A stretch of DNA of 46,712 bases from an uncultured Bacteroidales bacterium (lineage in GTDB: Bacteria; Bacteroidota; Bacteroidia; Bacteroidales; Paludibacteraceae). The notes below the pieces were generated by a model. That model was not told where the DNA came from, made no database searches, and saw only the letters and a program-made list of their open reading frames with translations. A program made the position numbers and the translations under genes. Within the stretch, counting starts at the first letter, position 1. Every line of letters starts with the position of its first letter. The DNA is taken from the NCBI GenBank assembly GCA_945828585.1, contig CALZRN010000004.1, forward strand, positions 1 to 46,712. The letters run 5' to 3'. Positions 28,959 to 37,344 of the stretch are shown one piece after another.

Positions 28959-29672
28959 TTAGCACCTTGAAGGGAACTCCCCATACTCCTCGAAGGTATA
29001 GTTTAGGAAGTCGTTCATCGGCTTGGCAGCCTTTGCTATATCGGTGATTTTATCGATGAAATCGGGAGAAATGACCTCTTTATCGCTCAGCGGCACGCTG
29101 AAAGTGTACATCTTATGTTTGAGCCATTCGGCATGTACGAAGTTCGGGTCAAAACCTGCCGGCACTTTCTTCAGTCCCGTACCCCAGTAACTGTCAAAAT
29201 CCTGCGCAAAATATCTCTTCCATTCCTTGCTGCCCATGATTGCCTCGACCTCTTCGTAGTTCGCCTCGATCTCCGTGCGCAGGGCTTTCAGCAGCTCTTT
29301 GGACGGATCCCATATACCTCCGGCAAACATGCATTGTCCCGGTTGGATATGTACGTAGTAGCCGCCTCGCATGGATTTCTTACCCCAGGTCTTCGGTTGA
29401 CCGGGTACACCGGTAGCGGGAAAACAGCCGAACCACTCTTTGTACGGTCGTTTGTCCGCGGAGAAACGGATGTCGCGGTTGATGCGCCAGATACAGTCTT
29501 TCGGCTGCAGACCTTCGAGCGTCGGGTCGAACTTCGTCAGACGGGAGATATACTCTGTTGAAAACGCGACAAATCGATCCCGGCATGCTTGGTACCGATC
29601 CCGGTTGGCGTCAAACCACTCTTTGTTGTTATTGACCGCTAACTCTGCCAGAAAATCTAAGGTCTCTTTCAT
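28959..29672 (-). CDS. DUF2461-like (TIGR02453) protein
   Basis: TLDFLAELAVNNNKEWFDANRDRYQACRDRFVAF, RINRDIRFSADKRPYK. Confidence 0.85.
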   Translation of the reverse strand: MKETLDFLAELAVNNNKEWFDANRDRYQACRDRFVAFSTEYISRLTKFDPTLEGLQPKDCIWRINRDIRFSADKRPYKEWFGCFPATGVPGQPKTWGKKSMRGGYYVHIQPGQCMFAGGIWDPSKELLKALRTEIEANYEEVEAIMGSKEWKRYFAQDFDSYWGTGLKKVPAGFDPNFVHAEWLKHKMYTFSVPLSDKEVISPDFIDKITDIAKAAKPMNDFLNYTFEEYGEFPSRC

Positions 29673-29707
29673 TTTTTTTGTAATAACGTGATCACGTAAT
29701 TGCGTAA

Positions 29708-30568
29708 TTACGACAATTTTTTAATGCACCGTATAAGCGCTTCGCGCCAGTGCGGTATCTCCACGCCGAAGGTCTTTTTGAACTTCGATTTGTCTAAGAC
29801 GCTATAGTGCGGCCGTGGGGTTTTGTATTGATATTCCTCCGATAAAATCGGGCGAACTTGACATTTTGTGATTCCTGCGAGCTCATGGATAGCGAGTGTG
29901 AAGTCGTACCAGGAGCACACGCCTTCGTTCGTGAAATGGTACACACCCGGATGCCATGCCGGCGTCTCGATGACCGTGAAGATCGCCCATGCTAAGTCGG
30001 CTGCGTAGGTCGGTGTACCGATCTGGTCAAAGACCACACCGAGCTTCTCTTTCTCTTGCCCCAGACGGATCATCGTCTTCACGAAGTTATTGCCGTAGAT
30101 CGAGTACAGCCATGCCGTACGGAGAATCACCGCTTCGGGGCACGCTGCCAGCAGGTTCTTCTCGCCCATGTATTTCGTTCGGCCGTACGCCGTGCGCGGT
30201 GCAACCGGGTCGCTCTCGCGGTAAGGTACATGCTCATCGCCGGAGAAGACATAATCGGTGCTGATATGAATCACCTTCACACCTTGGCTGCCTAATACAA
30301 CTAAAGCGTCAGCGTTGATCTTCTGCGCCGTCGCCTCATCCTCCTCTGCCTTGTCCACATTCGTATAAGCTGCACAATTGACAATCAGATCGATGGAATG
30401 TGCCTCAACGAATGCCGATACCGCTGCTTTGTCCGTGATATCCAACAAATAGGTATCGTCCGCCTGAATGACGTCCGTGAAGAAATATTGATGCTTCCCG
30501 TGCTCCTTACTCAGCACCTTCATCTCATTTCCCAACTGCCCGTTACTACCTGTAATTAGTATTTTCAT
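29708..30568 (-). CDS. rfbD: dTDP-4-dehydrorhamnose reductase
   Basis: MKILITGSNGQLGNEMK, STDYVFSGDEHVPYRESDPVAPRTAYGRTKYMGE. Confidence 0.95.
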   Translation of the reverse strand: MKILITGSNGQLGNEMKVLSKEHGKHQYFFTDVIQADDTYLLDITDKAAVSAFVEAHSIDLIVNCAAYTNVDKAEEDEATAQKINADALVVLGSQGVKVIHISTDYVFSGDEHVPYRESDPVAPRTAYGRTKYMGEKNLLAACPEAVILRTAWLYSIYGNNFVKTMIRLGQEKEKLGVVFDQIGTPTYAADLAWAIFTVIETPAWHPGVYHFTNEGVCSWYDFTLAIHELAGITKCQVRPILSEEYQYKTPRPHYSVLDKSKFKKTFGVEIPHWREALIRCIKKLS

Positions 30569-30610
30569 AAAGTCATTTACGATATAACGATATTACGTAA
30601 TTACGACATT

Positions 30611-31159
30611 TTAAAATGGAGAATCGAATTCTGCCATTTTAGGATGTTTCTTGTCCTTTTCGCTGATAATCCGCAGCTCTGCAGGGACTTGCCAGTCGAT
30701 GGCTAAATCCGGGTCGCTCAGCAGCAGTCCGCCATCCGCTTCAGGATGGTAGAGGTTATCGCATTTATAGGTGAAGATCGCCTGATTGCTCAGCACCGAG
30801 AAGCCGTGCGCAAAGCCCCGGGGAATGAAGAACTGCCGTTTGTTATCTTCGCTCAGCTCTACGCTGTACCATTGTCCGAAAGTAGGACTGTCCTTGCGCA
30901 GATCAACCGCTACGTCCAGCACTCTGCCGACCGTGCAGCAAACTAATTTCGCCTGACTGTACGGCGGACGCTGGAAATGCAGCCCGCGTACGACACCATA
31001 CGACGAGCAGCTCTGGTTGTCCTGTACAAACTGCGCATCGATACCCGCCTCGCGGTAACGCTGCTCGTTGTAGGTCTCTACAAAATACCCCCGCGCGTCC
31101 TTAAACACCTGCGGCTCGATGACCAGTAACCCCTCAATCGGTGTCTTGATAATATTCAT
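30611..31159 (-). CDS. rfbC: dTDP-4-dehydrorhamnose 3,5-epimerase
   Basis: EGLLVIEPQVFKDARGYFVETYNEQRY, VRGLHFQRPPYSQAKLVCC. Confidence 0.95.
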   Translation of the reverse strand: MNIIKTPIEGLLVIEPQVFKDARGYFVETYNEQRYREAGIDAQFVQDNQSCSSYGVVRGLHFQRPPYSQAKLVCCTVGRVLDVAVDLRKDSPTFGQWYSVELSEDNKRQFFIPRGFAHGFSVLSNQAIFTYKCDNLYHPEADGGLLLSDPDLAIDWQVPAELRIISEKDKKHPKMAEFDSPF

Positions 31160-31296
31160 AAAATCATTTACGATTTAGCCATTTACGATGTGCCATTAGC
31201 AAAAATGCGTGCAAAGGTACTGCTTTTTTTTGATATACGCAAATAAAATCGTAGATTTTTTAGGAATTAGGGCTTAGGTTCTAGGGATTAGGGGTA

Positions 31297-31332
31297 GAAA
31301 ACCCTCCTTTAAGGGAGGGGCAGGGGTAGGCT
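31297..31332. repeat. Intergenic copy of family A palindromic element
   Basis: aaccctcctttaagggaggggcaggggtaggc. Confidence 0.65.
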
Positions 31333-31337
31333 TACAC

Positions 31338-32249
31338 CTACCGGCTGAAGGGCAGGCATTGGCAGCGATAAGCTCTCCTGCGGCTGGCGCGGTCGTATGG
31401 AGAGATAGCGTAGGAGATCTTGAGGCCGGCGTCGAAGAGGGCGGCTTCTTTGACGAGTTTGCGCCCCTGCCGGTTCGCCTCCATGACCGGCGTGAGGAGA
31501 CGTTGCAGCGGGAAGCCGTCCCGCGTGTCGCTGAGCATGGTCAGGCTCACCGCCTCGCTTTGCGAAGCCGTATGCTTGCTGAAACAATAGTCGAAATATG
31601 CGCCTACCATGATATACGAGCGGTAGGACTTGCCCCATGTCTTGATCGGGATGGCATAGCCCGCTTCGATGGCGCCCCACCACTGTACGGTAGGTAGGCT
31701 CAGCTTGCCGTTCTGCATCATCTCAAAATCCCGCGAAGCGGCTAAGGGGTACGACTCCTCGACGATATTGTCGTAATCCGGATAGTAAACCGCGAGCGCC
31801 GCGTGCCGGACGGTCTGCTTCCATCTGTTCGCCAGCGGAAAGACCGCCTTGGCGCCCGCTAAGAAATGAAAACCCTTCGCCGTCACCGCCAGTTGCAACG
31901 GGATGCCGACCGAGTATGTCGTGTAACGCTCGTTGAGGTCGCGGATGGAGTAGAGGATATCCATCTGCTCGTTCTCCACGTCGATGGTGGTGTAGGCGTC
32001 CTCGTAGTTCGTCTTGCCGAGCGAAGCGTTATGCATATCGATCGTCACGCCGGTACGAAAACCGATCACGTACGGCGAGAAATAGTCATAGTACACATGT
32101 GCTCCGCCTTGCGCCCCGACGCGTCTCTCGATGTACTCTGTCTTCCCGTTCCATCCGGCGACACCGCCGTGGAGACCCATTTCAAACAGGTGCTCGGCAT
32201 GCAATAAGACGGGCAGAAGAAGCAATATGACGATTCCTGTTTTTCTCAT
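31338..32249 (-). CDS. Outer-membrane beta-barrel protein, hypothetical
   Basis: MRKTGIVILLLLPVLLHAEHLFEMGLHGG signal peptide; ATGA overlap with upstream gene. Confidence 0.55.
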   Translation of the reverse strand: MRKTGIVILLLLPVLLHAEHLFEMGLHGGVAGWNGKTEYIERRVGAQGGAHVYYDYFSPYVIGFRTGVTIDMHNASLGKTNYEDAYTTIDVENEQMDILYSIRDLNERYTTYSVGIPLQLAVTAKGFHFLAGAKAVFPLANRWKQTVRHAALAVYYPDYDNIVEESYPLAASRDFEMMQNGKLSLPTVQWWGAIEAGYAIPIKTWGKSYRSYIMVGAYFDYCFSKHTASQSEAVSLTMLSDTRDGFPLQRLLTPVMEANRQGRKLVKEAALFDAGLKISYAISPYDRASRRRAYRCQCLPFSR

Positions 32250-34255
32250 AGCACGATCTTCTTTTCCGTCCATACTTCTTTGCCTTTCTCGTAACGGTAG
32301 AGATAGACGCCGCGCGTCATCTGTCCTTCGCTCACAGGCATACCTTGACTATTGTATATCTGCACCCGCGCAGGTGCCTCTTTCGGACCGTCTATCTCGA
32401 TGATATTCGACCAGATGCTGCGGCCGTCGTTCAGGTGCACGTTCAGCTGGAACACGCCCTGCAGCTCGTTATGCTCCGAGTAGTCATCGCCCGTTGCACC
32501 GGGGATGGCTTGCTCATTCTTGTACCACTGGAACGCCGTCGCTGTCTGAGCCGGGAAATAGTTCCGCAGCGCCACGTTATTACAAAGCAGCTGCCAGTCA
32601 TATTTATTGACGATGATCAGCCACAATTTCTCGCAATGGAACGTATCCAGACGCAGCACATAGTTCGTACCGGTACACTCCGTCCATTTCGGGTGTGGCA
32701 TTTCCCGTTCTTGCGTCTCTACTTGTTCAAACACAAAAGTCTGACCGCCTATCGTCCACGTAAAAGGCATCAAAGTGTCGCAAACCGTGGTGTCAGCGGT
32801 AATAGTCACCACATTGGGACAACACACTTGTGTACCTAAAGTCAGTACACGGAGCATACTGTCGCAACCGAGTTCGTTCTTATACAGAATCTCATAGGTG
32901 GCAGGTTCTGTAAACAGCGTATCCCGCCAGCGATACGGCATCAAAGTGTCGCAAACCATGGTATCAGCAGTAATAGTGATTAACTCCGGGCAAGGCGGTA
33001 CAGGCGGCTCACAATGCTCCGTAGTTACGTGCAACTCATAGTAGATACTGTCAAACCCGCAGTGACTATATACCGTGTCGCGCAGGGTGTCTGCGAGGAC
33101 GAACTCCTTGCCGCGCCACGCAATCTGATCAATAGTGTCGCAGACCGTCGTGTCCGTCCTAATCGTATCCGGCGTCGGCGGTGTAGGTGGTTCCGGCGGC
33201 TCACATTCGTTCACTCTCAGTCGGAAGGGTTCACTCATCGCACGGCAGTTGACGCTCTCGATATTTCCATCGCCGGAGACGGCTACTTTGTACCATCCTG
33301 AGTCGGCTTTCTGGATGGTGCTGAAAGTGAGGATTTCTCCGTTGAAATCGGACATTTCTGTCCATGTGACGCTATCCGCTGAGTGCCACCATTTATAGGC
33401 TAAAGGTTCCGCAAACGTACCATCGTTGGTAAAGTTGGCAGTGAGGGTTGTTGAGGTGTTTGTACATACTTCCGCCTCGCCCTCAATCGTTACCGGCGGC
33501 GCGCAGAGACGGATCTCGATGTCATCGATGGCAAAGTCGTTGCCGTTAGACTGCATACAAGCATTCTTGATAATCAGCTTGATCGCCGTTCTACCCGGCG
33601 GCACCGTGAAATTCATACCCACCAGGTTCCAATGCGCCGAGTTTCTCCATTCGCCGGGCATCCCCTTATAACTTCGATCGACAGGAATAGGACCGGTGTT
33701 ATAAGGTGTTGTGATCTCTGAACCTGTCTCCGGATCAGCCAGCACAAAACTTAACTGGGGGTCACCATTATTTCTATCTACGTCGTAGGAATGAGCGGTG
33801 GTTACATTCACGGCGTACGCAGTGAAGGTCAGCCGGGATCCTTCGCATAGGCCATCGATGATCGTCTCATAGATGGTAGCACCATCCGTCCTGCCATCGA
33901 TCTCTAAGAGGTAGCCTCGGCTGTAGTCATTGGGGTAAGTGTGGTCGTCCATGATGAACCAGTGTGAGTAATTATACCCTCTAGAGTTACGGTATCCGAC
34001 TTTGGTTACGAGGTACCGACCGCTACCCATGCCCCTGCAGCCTGGTCTGCCGTTGCAATGAGCGGTGTCGTAGATCTGCATGTAACTGCTGGTCATGCCC
34101 GGGACAGGATCCGTACCGGCTACCGGATCGGACGGGTCATTGCCGCCGAAATCTTCGCGGAAGAGAAGCGTCCCGTCCATGCAAAGCGTCTCCTCCTGCG
34201 CCATCATCGGCAGCGCAAGCGCCAAACATAGTACTATACCTAAGATCCGTTTCAT
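32246..34255 (-). CDS. Secreted multidomain protein with Ig-like and DTxVCDT repeats and T9SS-type C-terminal tail
   Basis: Signal peptide MKRILGIVLCLALALPMMAQ; TADTxVCDTLMPxxW repeats; tail VQIYNSQGMPVSEGQMTRGVYLYRYEKGKEVWTEKKIVL. Confidence 0.7.
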   Translation of the reverse strand: MKRILGIVLCLALALPMMAQEETLCMDGTLLFREDFGGNDPSDPVAGTDPVPGMTSSYMQIYDTAHCNGRPGCRGMGSGRYLVTKVGYRNSRGYNYSHWFIMDDHTYPNDYSRGYLLEIDGRTDGATIYETIIDGLCEGSRLTFTAYAVNVTTAHSYDVDRNNGDPQLSFVLADPETGSEITTPYNTGPIPVDRSYKGMPGEWRNSAHWNLVGMNFTVPPGRTAIKLIIKNACMQSNGNDFAIDDIEIRLCAPPVTIEGEAEVCTNTSTTLTANFTNDGTFAEPLAYKWWHSADSVTWTEMSDFNGEILTFSTIQKADSGWYKVAVSGDGNIESVNCRAMSEPFRLRVNECEPPEPPTPPTPDTIRTDTTVCDTIDQIAWRGKEFVLADTLRDTVYSHCGFDSIYYELHVTTEHCEPPVPPCPELITITADTMVCDTLMPYRWRDTLFTEPATYEILYKNELGCDSMLRVLTLGTQVCCPNVVTITADTTVCDTLMPFTWTIGGQTFVFEQVETQEREMPHPKWTECTGTNYVLRLDTFHCEKLWLIIVNKYDWQLLCNNVALRNYFPAQTATAFQWYKNEQAIPGATGDDYSEHNELQGVFQLNVHLNDGRSIWSNIIEIDGPKEAPARVQIYNSQGMPVSEGQMTRGVYLYRYEKGKEVWTEKKIVL

Positions 34256-34317
34256 ATGTCCGTCCAAAAATTTGCGACTGCAAAGGTACTGCTTTTTTTG
34301 GGAATATGCAAGAGGAA

Positions 34318-34749
34318 TCACATATTTTTTATCTCCTCGTAGGTAAAACCGCGTTGGAGGAGGAAACGGAGACGTTTGTCTTCGGAGTCGTTTTTGCGGG
34401 CGCGGATGAGCTTGCGTAAGTTGTCAAAATACGCGGTTTCATCGATGTTTTCCAACGCTGCGCGTATCTCTGATTCGGGAAGTTGGAGAGCCCGAAGGGA
34501 TGCCTGTATCTTGAGACGCCCCCAAGACTGGTAGGCGACTTTGTCATGGACGTACGCTTCGCAGAAACGGCGGTCGTTGAGGAAGTTGTTGGAGTAGAGA
34601 TTTTCTTCGATAAAATCGGCGGTTTCTGCATCTTGCAGTCCCCACTCGTAAAACTTACGACGTACATCTGCGGCGCAATGTTCCGCGCGGGCACAATAGG
34701 CCTGGGCTTTAGCGAGCCATTCGAGCTTCGATAATTCGGTCTTTGCCAT
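34318..34749 (-). CDS. recX: Regulatory protein RecX
   Basis: AQAYCARAEHCAADVRRKFYEWGL, LYSNNFLNDRRFCEAYVHDKVAYQSWGRLKIQASLRAL; start MAKTEL. Confidence 0.85.
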   Translation of the reverse strand: MAKTELSKLEWLAKAQAYCARAEHCAADVRRKFYEWGLQDAETADFIEENLYSNNFLNDRRFCEAYVHDKVAYQSWGRLKIQASLRALQLPESEIRAALENIDETAYFDNLRKLIRARKNDSEDKRLRFLLQRGFTYEEIKNM

Positions 34750-35614
34750 AGATATCTTTGTGGATTTGGATGTCGGTGTAGCCAAGGTTGTCAAGCATGG
34801 CGGATAGTTGGGGTCCGTAGGCTTCGTTGATCTCGAAGAATAAACCCCTTTCCCGACCTCTCCCCTCAAGGGGCAAGGAGAACAACTCTGCGATGCGGCG
34901 GTAGAATCTCAAGGGGTCGTCGTCGGGGACGAAGAGGGCGGAGGAGGGTTCGAAGTTCAGGACGTTCGGCCGCATGGAGGTTTTTTCCGACTCGCAGATA
35001 TAGGGAGGGTTGGAGACGACGAGGTCGTATTTAGGATTTAGGATTTCTTTACCCGCAGGGGGTACGATTTCTTCAAATTTAGGAGTTTCTTCGTTGAAAT
35101 CGAAGATATCTGCGACTTGGAAGTTGACTTCGACCTTATTGCGGCGGGCATTCTCACGGGCGATGGCGATGGCTTCGGGGGAGATGTCGATGCCGGTGAC
35201 GGACCATGAGGGATGCGCTTTCTTAAGGGCAATCGCAATACAACCAGAGCCGGTACCGATATCAAGGACATTTACCATTTGGTCATTTACCATTTGGACA
35301 TTTATTCTCTCGACGAGTTCGGCGGTTTCGGGGCGGGGAATGAGGGTGGCGGGGGTGACGAGCAGGTCGAGGCCGCACCATAAGGTATGCCCGAAAATAT
35401 ACTGAATCGGTTCAAAATGCAAGAGTCGGGAGATGATTTCCTGCGATTTCTCTTGCATAATTGGAGAAAAAGCAGTATCTTTGCACCCGAATTGCAATTC
35501 GGTGCGGCTTTTGCCGGTGAGTTCTTCCATGATCCACCACGCCAGAGAGCGGGCTTCGTCCTCCGGATAAGCCGACTGAAGTTGCGAACTAATTTGACTG
35601 ATTATTTGTTTCAC
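34709..35614 (-). CDS. prmC: Peptide chain release factor methyltransferase
   Basis: LIPRPETAELVERI, VLDIGTGSGCIAIALKKAHP, YDLVVSNPPYICESE; GTG start. Confidence 0.93.
   Translation of the reverse strand: MKQIISQISSQLQSAYPEDEARSLAWWIMEELTGKSRTELQFGCKDTAFSPIMQEKSQEIISRLLHFEPIQYIFGHTLWCGLDLLVTPATLIPRPETAELVERINVQMVNDQMVNVLDIGTGSGCIAIALKKAHPSWSVTGIDISPEAIAIARENARRNKVEVNFQVADIFDFNEETPKFEEIVPPAGKEILNPKYDLVVSNPPYICESEKTSMRPNVLNFEPSSALFVPDDDPLRFYRRIAELFSLPLEGRGRERGLFFEINEAYGPQLSAMLDNLGYTDIQIHKDIYGKDRIIEARMAR
34842..34885. repeat. In-frame palindromic element, family A, in prmC
   Basis: aaacccctttcccgacctctcccctcaaggggcaaggagaac; translates SLPLEGRGRERG. Confidence 0.75.
35268..35307. repeat. In-frame AT-rich tandem repeat, family C, in prmC
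   Basis: acatttaccatttggtcatttaccatttggacattt; translates QMVNDQMVN. Confidence 0.75.
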
Positions 35615-35658
35615 GGTGCAAAGTTACAAAAAAATAATGAAATACGCAAATTTTGCTT

Positions 35659-36747
35659 ATGAATTACGAACAATATATAGCTCGATGCATTGAAATTGCC
35701 CGTCGCGGGGAGTACTATGTGGCGCCAAATCCGATGGTGGGAGCGGTGCTGGTAGCCCCCTCCGACTCCCCTATGGAGGGGGAGGGAAAGGTTGCGTGCG
35801 AAAGGATTATTGCTGAGGGATGGCATGAGCGGTTCGGAGAAGGGCACGCGGAGGTGAATTGTTTTAAGAGCCTCGAGAAATCGAAATATCGCGACATCGA
35901 TTTATCGAAATGTACGTTGTTTGTTAGTCTGGAGCCGTGCTCGCATTACGGGAAGACGCCGCCATGCGCGAAGTTGATTATCGAGAAGGGCGTCGGGAGA
36001 GTTGTTGTCGGGATGTTAGACCCGAACCCGTTGGTTGCCGGAAGAGGTGTGAAGATGCTGCGTGAGGCAGGGATTGAGGTGGTGGTCGGCGTGATGGAGA
36101 AAGAGTGCCGAGAGCTGAATAAACGGTTTCTGATGCTGCACGAGCACCACCGGCCATACGTGGTGCTGAAATGGGCGCAGACGGGGGACGGGTTTATAGA
36201 CCGCCTTCGGCTGACAGACCGCTTCGCTGATAGACCGATTCACTTGAATGGTGCTCTTGCTATCTCGACGGAGCGGACGAAGGCGATAGTGCATCGGATG
36301 CGGGCGGAAAATATGGCGATTATGGTGGGGACGAATACGGTGATTATGGATAACCCGCGGCTGATGACGACTCATTGGGAGGGTCGCAACCCGATACGCG
36401 TGACGGTAGATCGGCACGGACGGATACCGGAGGATGCAAGGATTTGGGGAAGGGAGTCAGATTATCCCGGAATCGACCCGGTGATTGTATATCGAGAGAG
36501 GACCGATTGGGAGTATATATTAGAGGATCTCGCGGGAAGGGGTATTCACTCGATTATGGTAGAAGGCGGTACGACTTTGTTGAACCATATTCTCGAAACG
36601 GGAGTCTGGGACGAGATGCATATCGAGGTGGCACCGGAGATCACGATCGGCGAAGGAGTAGCGGCTCCCAACGTCAATTTGTCCGATTTCAACGGAGATT
36701 TTGAAGTGGTGGATGGGCATAAGTTATATACGATTTATCGAAAATAA
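35659..36747 (+). CDS. ribD: Riboflavin biosynthesis deaminase/reductase
   Basis: PNPMVGAVLV, GHAEVNCFKSL, SLEPCSHYGKTPPCAKLIIEKG. Confidence 0.94.
   Translation: MNYEQYIARCIEIARRGEYYVAPNPMVGAVLVAPSDSPMEGEGKVACERIIAEGWHERFGEGHAEVNCFKSLEKSKYRDIDLSKCTLFVSLEPCSHYGKTPPCAKLIIEKGVGRVVVGMLDPNPLVAGRGVKMLREAGIEVVVGVMEKECRELNKRFLMLHEHHRPYVVLKWAQTGDGFIDRLRLTDRFADRPIHLNGALAISTERTKAIVHRMRAENMAIMVGTNTVIMDNPRLMTTHWEGRNPIRVTVDRHGRIPEDARIWGRESDYPGIDPVIVYRERTDWEYILEDLAGRGIHSIMVEGGTTLLNHILETGVWDEMHIEVAPEITIGEGVAAPNVNLSDFNGDFEVVDGHKLYTIYRK
35756..35791. repeat. In-frame palindromic element, family A, in ribD
   Basis: ccccctccgactcccctatggagggggagggaaagg. Confidence 0.65.
36198..36237. repeat. In-frame repeat, family B (reverse orientation), in ribD
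   Basis: agaccgccttcggctgacagaccgcttcgctgatagaccg. Confidence 0.7.
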
Positions 36748-36802
36748 TGAAAAAAATGTGCAAAAAATTTGCGTATGTCAAAAAAAAGCAGTACTTTTGC
36801 AC

Positions 36803-36900
36803 CCGCTTTTGTGAGAAAGCGTAATAAATGTGGCGAAGTTTTGATACAAGTATGATGCTTTAGCCACCATTGTTTAACTCTCATTTACCGGGTGGCTCGT
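36803..36900 (+). promoter_or_regulatory. Structured rpsO leader with mutually exclusive hairpins
   Basis: GTGGC(36829)/GCCAC(36863) versus AGCCACC(36862)/GGTGGCT(36891). Confidence 0.5.
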
Positions 36901-36903
36901 AAA

Positions 36904-36934
36904 CGACCAAATGGTAAATGACCAAATCGTAAAT
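36904..36934. repeat. AT-rich tandem repeat, family C, just upstream of rpsO
   Basis: cgaccaaatggtaaatgaccaaatcgtaaatg. Confidence 0.75.
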
Positions 36935-36940
36935 GCTTTT

Positions 36941-37210
36941 ATGTATTTAACTTCTGAGAAGAAAGCAGAGTTGTTCGCTAAGTACGGCAACGACGCCAAA
37001 AACACCGGTTCTGCTGAGAGCCAGATCGCATTGTTCACCTTCCGTATCAACCACCTGACCGAGCACCTGAAGGCAAACCGCAAGGACTTCGGTACGGAGC
37101 GCGCGCTGACCGCTTTGGTAGGAAAGCGTCGTCGTATGTTGGATTACCTGAAGGCGAAAGACATTGAGCGTTACCGCGCGATCATCAAAGAGCTGGGTAT
37201 CAGAAAATAA
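36941..37210 (+). CDS. rpsO: 30S ribosomal protein S15
   Basis: TGSAESQIALFTFRINHLTEHLKANRKDFGTERALTALVGKRRRMLDYLKAKD. Confidence 0.95.
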   Translation: MYLTSEKKAELFAKYGNDAKNTGSAESQIALFTFRINHLTEHLKANRKDFGTERALTALVGKRRRMLDYLKAKDIERYRAIIKELGIRK

Positions 37211-37213
37211 GAT

Positions 37214-37280
37214 CGGCCTGCGGTCTGACAGAGTACAGACCGTTTCAATGACAGACCGGCCTTATGGCCTGACAGAAAAC
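37214..37280. repeat. Intergenic copy of family B repeat, downstream of rpsO
   Basis: cggcctgcggtctgacagagtacagaccgtttcaatgacagaccggccttatggcctgacag. Confidence 0.7.
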
Positions 37281-37282
37281 AG

Positions 37283-37308
37283 AAAAATCGTCCACACGGA
37301 CGATTTTT
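37283..37308 (+). terminator. rpsO intrinsic terminator
   Basis: AAAAATCGTCC-acac-GGACGATTTTTTTT. Confidence 0.85.
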
Positions 37309-37344
37309 TTTGTATATATCAAAAAAAAGTTGTAACTTTGCACC

